16,990 nucleotides of DNA from JACMME01 sp051005015. GTDB lineage: Bacteria; Gemmatimonadota; Gemmatimonadetes; Gemmatimonadales; Gemmatimonadaceae. Position 1 is the stretch's first letter; each line of letters starts with the position of its first letter. Shown here one piece after another: positions 1 through 7,622 of the stretch. The notes beneath the pieces are model-generated. The model saw only the letters and a list, made by a program, of their open reading frames with translations. It did not search any database and was not told where the DNA came from. Made by a program: the position numbers and the translations under genes. The stretch covers positions 1-16,990 of the forward strand of contig JBPCJT010000228.1 of NCBI GenBank assembly GCA_051005015.1, read 5' to 3'.

Positions 1-1469
1 GCATTGAAGAGGTGAAAGAACTCCTCCTGCGTACCGCTCCTGCCGGCGAGATTCTGCACATCGTCAATAACCAGAAGGTCGAGGGCCCTGTATCGGGTAC
101 GCCAGCGCTCGATCGCGCCCTCCTGCATGGCCGTTATGAACTCCTGCGAGAACGTGGCGGCGTCCAGAACAGCAACGCTGTGCGCACCGCCACTCGACGC
201 GAGTATCTCGCTACCTATGCTGTGCACAAGATGCGATTTTCCTGTTCCCGGGGGACCGTGGATGTAAAGCGGGTTGTACCGGCGTCCAAGCTCGCGAGCA
301 ACGGCGTCCGCGGCCTTGACGGCGAACTGATTGGACGAGCCGGTCTCGAAGGTGTCGCGAGAGAATTCCGCCACCGGTTGCGGAGGTTTTCCTGGGACAC
401 CCAGCGCCAGAGCCGCGAGCGCTTCAGCCTCGGCGATCCGCTCCGGATCGTAAAATGCCTGCGAACCCGCAAGAGCGGGATCCGACGCCGCGGCTTTGCG
501 CTGGAGGGCCTGCAGCCGTGTTACGGAAGCGGCGAAGATCTGCAGTAGTGCATCGACATCGGGCACTTCCTGCCCGGAGAGGGCTCGCTCGAGAGAAGCC
601 GTCCGGTAGCCGCGCTGGCTCCACGTCGTTACCGCCTCCCCCAGACGCGCGTGCCAGGACTCGACATGTTGCGCCACCGCAACCGTGATGTCGGAAAGAA
701 AGTTTCCGAACTCGTTGGCCGTGGCAGGCACTGAGACCTTCACGGCAGTGTGCTCACCGAGCATGTCGCTGACATTTTGCGGGGTTACGGATATGTCACC
801 CAGCCTCTGAAAGGCGACCAGGCGCGTGAGCGCACCCTGAAGCTCGCGAATGTTCCCATGACTCAACCTGGCAACAGCCTCGATCACGCCAGCTTCGAAC
901 CGCGTATCGCATTCCACGCACTTGCGCTGGAGGATTGCCATGCGAGTCTCGTAATCCGGCATGTCGAGGTCAACAACGAGTCCGCCCGACAGCCGAGTGA
1001 GCAGCCGCTGATCGAGATCGGAGATCTCGGTGGGGGCCCTGTCGCTCGCCAGCACGATTTGGCAGCCCTCTCGGTGCAAGAGGCTGAACAGCCTCAGCAT
1101 CTCGCTCTGACTCTCCCGTCTTCCCGCAAGGAATTGCACGTCGTCGAGAATCAGCAGGTCGACTTCGTGATACCGCGCCTTGAAAGCGTCCATGCGGGCG
1201 GTGGCAACGGCGACGTGCAGCTCGTCGACCCATTCGTCGAGTGGCACGTACCGTACGCGCAATTCCGGGTGAAGCTGGAGCGCAAGTTGCCCGACCGCGA
1301 TGAGCAGGTGGGTCTTTCCCAACCCGGAAGCGCCGTACACGAAGAGAGGGTTATATGAGGAGCCCGGGGCCTGGGCTACCGACCGTGAGGCTGCCACGGC
1401 GAGCCGGTTGTTCGCCCCTACTACCAGCGTCTCGAAGCGGTACCGTGGATCGGACTCCATGCGCGACAT
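1..1469 (-). CDS. Tandem DnaA-like AAA+ ATPase (two ATPase domains; 3' end beyond window)
   Basis: The gene is open at the left edge; 489 residues are visible. Domain 1 (about residues 10-240) has Walker A GASGLGKT (46-53), Walker B LLILDDVQF (105-113), an arginine-finger-like stretch DQRLLTRLSGGL (153-164) and the DnaA sensor II motif GNIRELQGAL (205-214). A helical, Ala-rich linker (about 245-368) follows. Domain 2 then begins with Walker A GPPGTGKS (405-412) and Walker B LLVIDDVQ (465-472). The domains are clearly duplicates: YNPLFVYG matches YNPLYIHG, and DDVQFLAGR matches DDVQNLAGR. No DnaA-box-binding HTH domain is seen after domain 1, so this is not a normal DnaA. Hda/DnaA-like ATPase activity is inferred from the motifs; the role is unknown. 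ATG at 1469 lies 2 bases after the mglA stop with AGG five bases upstream; ATG at 1460 is an alternative. The position after mglA suggests a job with that GTPase. Confidence 0.9.
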   Translation of the reverse strand, partial: MSRMESDPRYRFETLVVGANNRLAVAASRSVAQAPGSSYNPLFVYGASGLGKTHLLIAVGQLALQLHPELRVRYVPLDEWVDELHVAVATARMDAFKARYHEVDLLILDDVQFLAGRRESQSEMLRLFSLLHREGCQIVLASDRAPTEISDLDQRLLTRLSGGLVVDLDMPDYETRMAILQRKCVECDTRFEAGVIEAVARLSHGNIRELQGALTRLVAFQRLGDISVTPQNVSDMLGEHTAVKVSVPATANEFGNFLSDITVAVAQHVESWHARLGEAVTTWSQRGYRTASLERALSGQEVPDVDALLQIFAASVTRLQALQRKAAASDPALAGSQAFYDPERIAEAEALAALALGVPGKPPQPVAEFSRDTFETGSSNQFAVKAADAVARELGRRYNPLYIHGPPGTGKSHLVHSIGSEILASSGGAHSVAVLDAATFSQEFITAMQEGAIERWRTRYRALDLLVIDDVQNLAGRSGTQEEFFHLFN

Positions 1470-1471
1470 AG

Positions 1472-2080
1472 TTACCTGCTACCTGCCATTGCGGGCGCGC
1501 TCAGCTTGCGCAGCACGATCTCTGAAATGCCTCGCAGAGTCTCGAAAACCCCTGCTCCGTGCACTGCGTCCGAGGAATACGAGGGAACGCCGCGAAAGTT
1601 CAGTGCGTCCTCGAGCTCCGGAACGCGCAATGTCATGTCGGCGGGGAGATCGCGCTTGTTGTACTGAATCACCAAGGGAAACGTGCGAACATCCACACCC
1701 TGCTCGGCCAGATTGGCGTGAAGGTCCTGCATGCTCTCGATATTCTCGCCGAGCTGTCGCGTCTGGCTGTCCGCGACGAAGACCAGGCCATCGGCGCCCT
1801 GCAGTACGAGCTTGCGCGTCGTCTGATAGTAAACCTGACCCGGAACAGTGTAGAGCTGCAACCGGGTTGTAAAACCTGAGATCACTCCGAGGTCGAGCGG
1901 GAGAAAGTCGAAAAAGAGCGTACGGTCCGTTTGGGTAGCCAGGGATACCAATTTTCCCTTGCGATCGTCCGGCACCTGCTCATAGATGTGATGCAGGTTG
2001 GTCGTCTTGCCAGAACGACCCGGGCCGTAGTACACGATCTTGCAGGTGATCTCGCGCGTGGCGTAGTTGACGAGTGACAC
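1472..2080 (-). CDS. mglA: Ras-like GTPase MglA
   Basis: The product is a 202-residue small GTPase of the bacterial MglA family, which in Myxococcus sits at the leading cell pole and directs gliding and type IV pilus motility. The P-loop GPGRSGKTT lies at residues 19-27. Switch I is DRTLFFDFLPLDLG (52-65), including Arg53. The family-typical TVPGQV (78-83) replaces the Ras DxxGQ and includes Gln82. NKRD (141-144) reads guanine, and a G5-like SSDA lies near 169-172. Arg53 and Gln82 are the residues known to drive hydrolysis in Myxococcus MglA, at the same numbers, so the enzyme should be active with an MglB-type GAP. Start is GTG at 2080, 13 bases after the upstream LC7 gene; no strong Shine-Dalgarno is visible. 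The upstream Roadblock proteins are likely regulators. Identification is firm; the process it controls here is inferred. Confidence 0.96.
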   Translation of the reverse strand: MSLVNYATREITCKIVYYGPGRSGKTTNLHHIYEQVPDDRKGKLVSLATQTDRTLFFDFLPLDLGVISGFTTRLQLYTVPGQVYYQTTRKLVLQGADGLVFVADSQTRQLGENIESMQDLHANLAEQGVDVRTFPLVIQYNKRDLPADMTLRVPELEDALNFRGVPSYSSDAVHGAGVFETLRGISEIVLRKLSAPAMAGSR

Positions 2081-2093
2081 GGTCGGCGGCTCG

Positions 2094-2588
2094 TTATACC
2101 GGAGTCAGCTCGCGCGGACGCGTGCTGCCGAACAGCATTGCCAGACTGCGACCGAGCTCCCGCTCGAAGTCGGCTGCCAGTATGGGACCCGCGTTCTCGG
2201 CTGCGGGCGCCGCCGCCGCAAGTGCTTGGCGGAACTCCTGGAAGTACATCCGCACCAGGCCGAGTGAGGTTTCGCGGCCAAAGGCCGTGATGAGCACGCA
2301 CGCGCCGCGCTTCGTGGCCGTTTCGGCTAGAAATATTTGCCGTTCGCGTCCGGCGTGGTACAACTCCTGGAACGGACGCGCTTCGAGCTCGCGTCCCAGT
2401 GCGCCAGCTGAGGCATTGATGGCGGCCGCCAGCGCACACGCCGACATGACATCCACCGCACTGGTGAACCCGTGCTGGCCCATCACCTGTCCACTCGGAT
2501 GCACCAACAGCGCGAAGTCTACGCGTGCATCTTCAACGAAACGCAGCAGCGGCCTCTCTACCCACGCTTCAGCGACCATTACGGTCAC
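2094..2588 (-). CDS. Roadblock/LC7-like protein, divergent MglB-type
   Basis: A 164-residue protein that looks like a divergent Roadblock/LC7 fold. It has an opening helix, a beta pair around residues 23-38 (DFALLVHPSGQVMG), a long Ala-rich helix (45-65), then strands near 81-104 (ERQIFLAETATKRGACVLIT) and a C-terminal helix. Roadblock proteins dimerise and act as GAPs or scaffolds for Ras-like GTPases; MglB is the motility example. The gene directly precedes mglA, the usual MglB position, so a role in controlling MglA is the best guess. Residues 120-164 form a tail beyond the usual LC7 length (about 120). GTG at 2588 overlaps the previous stop in GTGA and has GGGAG eight bases upstream; ATG at 2579 is an alternative. 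The family call rests on pattern and context only. Confidence 0.85.
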   Translation of the reverse strand: MTVMVAEAWVERPLLRFVEDARVDFALLVHPSGQVMGQHGFTSAVDVMSACALAAAINASAGALGRELEARPFQELYHAGRERQIFLAETATKRGACVLITAFGRETSLGLVRMYFQEFRQALAAAAPAAENAGPILAADFERELGRSLAMLFGSTRPRELTPV

Positions 2589-2932
2589 GCCAGACTCTCC
2601 CGCGATTTCAGCATATCCACCCGCAACTGACCCACGTTAACCGACACATCCGCGATGACAACCAGCAGGAGATCACCCGAGCCAATTGCGAAGACATGGC
2701 CGCGCTCGGCCTCGAGCCTGAGAAAACCGGTTTCCCCCATGCCCGCGGCACGCGCAGACTGCACCGCCCCGCCATACAGTGATGCCGCGAGGGCTGCAAC
2801 GGTATTCGCGTTCACGCCCTGGCGCACAACGGCCTCGACGACGATGCCATCATGCGCATCGGCGACCACACATCCAACCACCCCGCGGCGCCGCGACAGA
2901 GGCGCAAGAAGTGAAACGAACGTCATGTTCAC
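2585..2932 (-). CDS. Small Roadblock/LC7 domain protein
   Basis: About 115 residues, made almost wholly of one Roadblock/LC7 domain. A strand with the typical turn GVVGCVVADAHDGIVVEA (residues 17-34) comes first. A long helix NANTVAALAASLYGGAVQSA (41-60) follows, then paired strands GFLRLEAERGHVFAIG (69-84) and LLLVVIADV (88-96), and a last helix. No other domain fits. Members dimerise and bind Ras-like GTPases, so this is a candidate MglB partner for the nearby MglA. GTG at 2932 overlaps the upstream stop in GTGA; ATG at 2926 gives a protein two residues shorter and is equally possible. It is the second of three consecutive genes with LC7 features, and homo- or heterodimers with its neighbours are possible. 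Confidence 0.9.
   Translation of the reverse strand: MNMTFVSLLAPLSRRRGVVGCVVADAHDGIVVEAVVRQGVNANTVAALAASLYGGAVQSARAAGMGETGFLRLEAERGHVFAIGSGDLLLVVIADVSVNVGQLRVDMLKSRESLA
2597..2601 (-). promoter_or_regulatory. Shine-Dalgarno site of the second LC7 gene
   Basis: GGGAG lies eight bases upstream of GTG 2588, inside the end of the preceding LC7 gene. It supports the GTGA-overlapping GTG start. Confidence 0.6.
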
Positions 2933-3744
2933 GTGCCCGCAGCCAACCAGCTGCGGGCGCGCGCCGCGCAACTCTCGAGCACGCGCCGCACAAAGCCGAG
3001 TGGTGATGCCGGGTCAGCGGCCAGCATGAGCAGAGCGCCATCGGGTGCCGGCGCCATCGCGACCGTCGCCGCCTCGGCTTCAAATGAAATTGAAGTCCAT
3101 GCGCCGAGAGGCAGGTGACGCATGGCACGCTCTGCTTCCTCCCTGACTCCGCTAAGTGCTGCTCCTATCTCGTGCGCGACCTCGCGCCCATCGGCCGTGA
3201 CGTAGGCGCCAGCGAGCACGAGACCGGTGGAATCGATCAGCAGCGCCGTCTGATCCCCGTCTCCGAGGATGTCGGCGAACAGCCGCCGTGCGTCGTGCCG
3301 CGACAATGTTGCCGATGCCTGCGGCATTTGCGGGACCTCGCGGTCAGTCAGGCGCTCGACACTCGCGAGCGCATGGGCGATCGATGCGTCGCCTGCATCG
3401 CTCGCCGCCGCCTCGCGCAAGTATCGCTCAGCTTCGGAGAAGCGTCCCTGTTTATAGAGCACAAAGCCTATTCCCTTGCGGGCACCCGCATGTTCGGGAG
3501 CGAGCCGAAGAACCACGTCCCACTCGTCCAATGCCCGCTGCAACTCGCCGCTGTCCGCGCAGATTCGCGCAAGCAGATTGTGCGCTTCCGCGCTGTATGC
3601 ATGACGCTCCAGCCCCCGCAAGGAAACGCGAAGAGCGACGTCCAGCTGGCCACTGCTGCGCAGGGCTTCGCCGAGCTGCAGGAAGACGAGACTCGAGGGA
3701 TCCCGCGCAAGTTCGTCGCTCAAACGGCGAGTCTGATCAGACAT
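2929..3744 (-). CDS. TPR-Roadblock/LC7 fusion protein
   Basis: A 271-residue two-part protein. Residues 17-120 form about three TPR-like helix pairs (for example AEAHNLLARICADSGELQRA, then GIGFVLYKQGRFSEAERYLR). Residues 150-265 have a Roadblock/LC7 pattern: helix, strand QTALLIDSTGLVLAGA (165-180), long helix, strand ATVAMAPAPDGALLMLAAD (226-244), helix. A TPR part usually binds proteins and an LC7 part usually binds small GTPases, so it may link the TPR/DUF4388 scaffolds to MglA. ATG at 3744 overlaps the preceding stop by eight bases and has GGGAG seven bases upstream. An upstream in-frame start at 3771 would lie deeper inside the previous gene and adds no domain, so it is rejected. There is no signal peptide or membrane segment, so the protein is probably cytoplasmic. 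Confidence 0.9.
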   Translation of the reverse strand: MSDQTRRLSDELARDPSSLVFLQLGEALRSSGQLDVALRVSLRGLERHAYSAEAHNLLARICADSGELQRALDEWDVVLRLAPEHAGARKGIGFVLYKQGRFSEAERYLREAAASDAGDASIAHALASVERLTDREVPQMPQASATLSRHDARRLFADILGDGDQTALLIDSTGLVLAGAYVTADGREVAHEIGAALSGVREEAERAMRHLPLGAWTSISFEAEAATVAMAPAPDGALLMLAADPASPLGFVRRVLESCAARARSWLAAGT

Positions 3745-4879
3745 AGCCGTGCTCCCGAAGCGCCGCTTCAAGGCGGACGACCGCTTCGAGCGCGGGGGTG
3801 ATTCGGGCGGATTCCGCCGGTGGGCTCATGCGGACGTAGCGCCCCCACGCGACGACAGCCCCGGCGAACTCACCTCGACGAGCCGCGGAGTATCCCATCT
3901 CGAGATGGATATGGGGATTGAGCGCGTCGAGCTGCACGGCGCGCCGCAATTCTTCCGCGCCGTCGGCATGACGGCCCACCCGTGCGAGTGCCTGAGCCAG
4001 AAGGAACCGGCCGTCTCCCGACTCGGGATTGCTGGCTACACCCTGGCGGGCTGCCTCCAGCGCGCTCTCCGGCCTCCCATCCGCCAGCGCTGCACGCGCG
4101 CGGCCGAAATGCGAGACGGCGATATCTACTTCGGCGGGTGCCGGACTGTCGCGGTCGGTTAGCCGCACCTCGGCGATTCCGGTAGACACCAGGCCAAAGA
4201 CCACCTTCGCGACATCGAACTCACTGCGCGCGAGGTGGGACGCGATTGCCCGGATGTCCCGGGCGCCATCGATCTCGGCCAACACTTCCCACTCTGCCGG
4301 CAAGAGATCGAGCTGGGAAGGGTGATCATCACGCACGAGTGCGAGCGCCGGCACGACACTGGAATCGGGCACCGTGCGCTCGAAGCGAGCCCACTCATCG
4401 ATGCGTCTGGCGCCCTCCATGAGCAGGGATTCAGTGGCAATTCGGACTTTCGCCTGCGCGGGAGCGTCCTCGATGCTGCGCTCCTCGAAGGAGAAGTATC
4501 CCTCCGTCCAGGACATGAGCTCAAAAATGATTTCTTCCACCTGAAAGCGAACCTGCCGCTCGAGCTCCGGACGCGTGATGGCCCCCTGCTCGCAGAGAAC
4601 CTCACCGATCACGCGCGCCCTGGCCTCGTGTTTCTGAACCGCGAGAGCGCGCGCTAGATCCGCCCGTGTCACCTTGCCAGCGCGGACCAGCAGCTCTCCG
4701 AGCGGACGGGGATTATTTCTAACCGTAGCGAAGATGACGGCGCCACGATCGAAGTACACGTGACCCTGATTGTCGCGCAGTGCCGACGTTACCGTGAGTG
4801 CGCCAGTCTTCCGGCTAAGATCGAGAAGCTGAAAGACGTCGTGAATTCCAAGCTCGCGCAGCGGCCCTTCAATCCGCAT
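3737..4879 (-). CDS. DUF4388 (PATAN-like) and TPR protein
   Basis: A 380-residue protein. Residues 1-50 match the opening of DUF4388/PATAN proteins: MRIEGPLRELGIHDVFQLLD, a KTGALTV strand, then GHVYFDRGAVIFA. Residues 58-113 hold two copies of an LG..L...G....(x)L...L..Q pattern (LGELLVRAG and IGEVLCEQG) like the N-terminal modules of GspE/MshE ATPases. A winged-helix-like section (about 190-240) is followed by TPR pairs (250-355). DUF4388 proteins occur beside response regulators and motility genes in several phyla; their biochemical role is poorly known. ATG at 4879 overlaps the upstream TPR gene by 11 bases and has GGAG seven bases upstream. The longer frame from 5017 adds 46 non-conserved residues inside the neighbour and is rejected. 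An adaptor or scaffold role in the Che-Mgl pathway is inferred. Confidence 0.92.
   Translation of the reverse strand: MRIEGPLRELGIHDVFQLLDLSRKTGALTVTSALRDNQGHVYFDRGAVIFATVRNNPRPLGELLVRAGKVTRADLARALAVQKHEARARVIGEVLCEQGAITRPELERQVRFQVEEIIFELMSWTEGYFSFEERSIEDAPAQAKVRIATESLLMEGARRIDEWARFERTVPDSSVVPALALVRDDHPSQLDLLPAEWEVLAEIDGARDIRAIASHLARSEFDVAKVVFGLVSTGIAEVRLTDRDSPAPAEVDIAVSHFGRARAALADGRPESALEAARQGVASNPESGDGRFLLAQALARVGRHADGAEELRRAVQLDALNPHIHLEMGYSAARRGEFAGAVVAWGRYVRMSPPAESARITPALEAVVRLEAALREHGYV
3752..3756 (-). promoter_or_regulatory. Shine-Dalgarno site of the TPR-LC7 gene
   Basis: GGGAG lies seven bases upstream of ATG 3744 inside the last codons of the DUF4388 gene, and decides this start over the upstream one at 3771. 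Confidence 0.65.
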
Positions 4880-7610
4880 ATGCCATCTCCGCGCGCATAT
4901 TGTCATCTGCAAAGAGGCGGTGAAGCTCGGTGGCCGTTTGCGCGTCGCGCCGTGAGCGTTCCGCCCACTCGCTCGCGGGCGCCAGCCGCACCACCCGATC
5001 CCAGCGCTCGATCGCATCGCGATAGCGGCTTCGTGCGGCCATTACAGCGCCCTCGTAGTAGATCGCTCCGACGTGATCCGGATCGGCCCGTAGTATGCGC
5101 GCCAGCCCCACGGCCGCGTCATCTTGACGACCAAGGTCGAGAAGCGTCGCGGCAAGAAGGAGCAAGGCCTCGGTGTGGTAGGGATCGCCTTGCAGGAGTC
5201 CAATGAGCGGCTCCAGCGCCTGACTCTGCTTACCGGCCTTTCGCCGTACCCTCGCCAGTTCCAGTGCGGCATCCAGGTACGTGGGAACCGCATCGAGAGC
5301 CGCTACCAGCTCGGCTTCAGCCTGTTCCGTGAGCTGGCGCTCCGCGAGCAGACGGGCGAGTTCGAAACGTGCGAGCGCAAATCGCCCGTCGAGCGCAAGC
5401 GCGGCGCGATACGCCAGCATCGCCCCGTCCATGTCGCCAGCCAGGCGCGCAGCATCACCCGTCTCCTTGAGCACGTCCGCGCGATCCGGCGCCGCACCCC
5501 GCGCCGCGTCCAGTAACATCCTCGCGCCAGGGTGATCGGCCACCGCGCGGCGCGCTTCCGCCACCAGCATCAACGTGTCGACGTCCGGCTCGAAAGCAGC
5601 CAGCAGCGTGGACGCGACGCGGATGGCCTCATCGGCGCGGCCGAGCTGAAGGAGTGCGCGCGTTTCGCCGGCAAGCACGGCACGCGATTCGCCGAGGTAC
5701 TGGCCTGCCTCGCGATAGCGCTCGAGTGCCTCACCCCAGAGAGCCTGCCGCGCGAATACATCCCCGAGCAGGGTGAGACCCCGGCCGCTTTCCGCGCCTC
5801 GTCCCATCGCCCGGCTAATCTCGGCCGATGCCCGGTCGACCATTCCCTTGGACAGGTAATCGACGGCGAGGGCGTATGGATCGCCGGCTTTTACGGAAGT
5901 CTCTGGAAGGGGCCGGGAATCCGCGCCAGGCTTGAGCTCTGCAAAGAGGGAATTCAGAATGGCGGAGTCGAAGGCGAACGCATCCACCGCGCTCTCCACG
6001 CGCAATTCGCCTCCCAGGTTTGGGGCGATGGAGATGTCCGGATCCTCATATTGCATGTCAATCGCCAGCTCGAACTTCTGAGCGACGTAGTACGGGTCCA
6101 GCTCCAGGGCACGTTTCGTCTCGCGCAGCGCGCCGTCAAAGTCGCCGAGGCTCGTGAGAGCGAAGCTCAGATTATAGTGCGCTTCGGCGTAGTCGGGCCG
6201 CGCCTGAATGGCCCGCCCAAAGGCGTTGCGCGCCTCCTCCAGCTTCTGCAGCTCCACCAATACGAGACCCACGCCGTTCCAGGCGACCGGATGCTCCGCG
6301 TGGTTCGCCAGCGCTTGACGGTATGCCTCGAGGCTCAGCTGGTGTCGCCCCGCCTTGAGCTGCAGCAATGCAAAGTTGAGCCAGGCTTTCGTGAACGCGG
6401 GCTGAATCCCAAGCACAGACCTAAAGGCATCCATGGCTTCATCGCTGTCGCCACCGTGGTATAGCGCTACGCCACGGTTATTGAGCGCAAGCGCGTAAGC
6501 TGGGTCGAGCCGGACCGCCCGCGTGTACGAGTCGGCCGCACCGCTACAGTCGCCTGACTGATGCAGTGCGACACCACGCTCGTTCCAGAGCTTCGGGCTG
6601 TCGGGATTGGAAGCCAGAACGTCGTCGTAGGCGGAAAGTGCGGCAGCGTTATCCCCACTTAACAAGTGCACTTCCGCGATCGCCTGCAACACCAGTGCAC
6701 GGTCCTCGCCAAGAGCCAATGCGCGCTGGTATTCCCTCAGCGCCTCCGCGTAGTACGCTTTCTGCCTGAATGCCAGTCCCAGACTGTAGTGCGCGAGTTG
6801 TCTTTCCTCGGACACCTCCATCCGTTGATGTGCCCGGCGCACCTCGCGCTCCGGAACCAGCTCGCCATATCGTGCGCTATTGTAGCGGTCGAGGGAAAGA
6901 TTGGCCTGCGCGCGCGAGAGCGCCGGATTCAGCTTGACGGCGCGCTCTGTGGCGGCACGCGCCTCTTCATGACGCCCCACGTCGCCCAGGACGAATGCCA
7001 TGAGGAAGTGGGCGTCGGGATTGTCCGGATTCAGCTCTATAGCGACGGTAAGCGCCGCGTGAGCTTCGTCGTTGAGGCCGCGATTGTACAAGACCTCGCC
7101 GACGTAGAAATGGATGAGCGAGCTCGAGGGATCGAGCGCCATGGCGCGCTCCAGCCACTGCTGCGCACGCTCCATTTCCCCGTTGGCTTTCTCTGCCAGA
7201 CCGAGCTGCACTATAGCCGCGATGTCGTTCGCGTGGTACGCCAGCAACTGGGAAAACTCCTCCACCGCCTCGCTCGTGTCGCCGAGGGCGGCATGGGCAC
7301 GGCCTATCTCCCAGCGTGCCTCGCGGTCTTCGGGCCGGGTATGCAGGCGCTCGCGGAGGTGCGCCATCCGCCTGTCGTAGAACCCCGTGCTGAAATACGC
7401 AATTTCCAGGTTGCGGCGCGCGACCTGCATCTTCGGATCGATCCCGAGCGCGCGTGTGAAGGCGTGTGCCGCCTCTTCGTGCAGCCCCTTGTTGAAATAC
7501 AGGACGCCGAGATTGTTGTGCGCCCCCGCATCGGACGGGTCGATACGCCGTGCGAATGATCGCAGGACCGCGCTGTCACGCTCCGAGGTAAGCGGGGACG
7601 ATTGCTGCAC
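4869..7610 (-). CDS. Large TPR scaffold protein (913 aa)
   Basis: A 913-residue protein made almost wholly of tetratricopeptide repeats, roughly twenty 34-residue units such as AHNNLGVLYFNKGLHEEAAH near residue 30 and AEAHYNLSFALTSLGDFDGA near residue 475. They form two arrays, about 25-515 and 575-895. Between them lies a non-repeat segment (about 518-575) rich in acidic and small residues. No signal peptide, membrane segment or catalytic domain is visible, so it is probably a cytoplasmic superhelical scaffold that gathers partner proteins. It stands between the Che core and the DUF4388/LC7/MglA genes, which suggests it bridges the two. GTG at 7610 follows the cheC stop by 12 bases with a GAGG-like element about ten bases upstream. 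Partners are unknown; the TPR call is firm. Confidence 0.93.
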   Translation of the reverse strand: MQQSSPLTSERDSAVLRSFARRIDPSDAGAHNNLGVLYFNKGLHEEAAHAFTRALGIDPKMQVARRNLEIAYFSTGFYDRRMAHLRERLHTRPEDREARWEIGRAHAALGDTSEAVEEFSQLLAYHANDIAAIVQLGLAEKANGEMERAQQWLERAMALDPSSSLIHFYVGEVLYNRGLNDEAHAALTVAIELNPDNPDAHFLMAFVLGDVGRHEEARAATERAVKLNPALSRAQANLSLDRYNSARYGELVPEREVRRAHQRMEVSEERQLAHYSLGLAFRQKAYYAEALREYQRALALGEDRALVLQAIAEVHLLSGDNAAALSAYDDVLASNPDSPKLWNERGVALHQSGDCSGAADSYTRAVRLDPAYALALNNRGVALYHGGDSDEAMDAFRSVLGIQPAFTKAWLNFALLQLKAGRHQLSLEAYRQALANHAEHPVAWNGVGLVLVELQKLEEARNAFGRAIQARPDYAEAHYNLSFALTSLGDFDGALRETKRALELDPYYVAQKFELAIDMQYEDPDISIAPNLGGELRVESAVDAFAFDSAILNSLFAELKPGADSRPLPETSVKAGDPYALAVDYLSKGMVDRASAEISRAMGRGAESGRGLTLLGDVFARQALWGEALERYREAGQYLGESRAVLAGETRALLQLGRADEAIRVASTLLAAFEPDVDTLMLVAEARRAVADHPGARMLLDAARGAAPDRADVLKETGDAARLAGDMDGAMLAYRAALALDGRFALARFELARLLAERQLTEQAEAELVAALDAVPTYLDAALELARVRRKAGKQSQALEPLIGLLQGDPYHTEALLLLAATLLDLGRQDDAAVGLARILRADPDHVGAIYYEGAVMAARSRYRDAIERWDRVVRLAPASEWAERSRRDAQTATELHRLFADDNMRAEMAYAD
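4887..4890 (-). promoter_or_regulatory. Shine-Dalgarno site of the DUF4388 gene
   Basis: GGAG lies seven bases upstream of ATG 4879 within the end of the TPR gene. It supports this start over the 46-codon longer frame. Confidence 0.65.
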
Positions 7611-7622
7611 GGCGCAAAGCCT

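Noticed and set aside
1..1469. Genuine replication initiator dnaA and a nearby oriC
   Set aside because: The ATPase domain is duplicated, no DnaA-box-binding domain follows the first copy, and no cluster of DnaA boxes, AT-rich region or dnaN was noticed.
4880..5017. 46-codon N-terminal extension of the DUF4388 protein
   Set aside because: The extension overlaps conserved TPR sequence of the upstream gene. The domain begins exactly at the ATG at 4879, which has its own GGAG.
5532..7559. Long plus-strand frames (about 310 and 297 codons) opposite the TPR gene
   Set aside because: They mirror the repetitive TPR coding sequence and have no recognisable domain; the minus-strand TPR frame is convincing.
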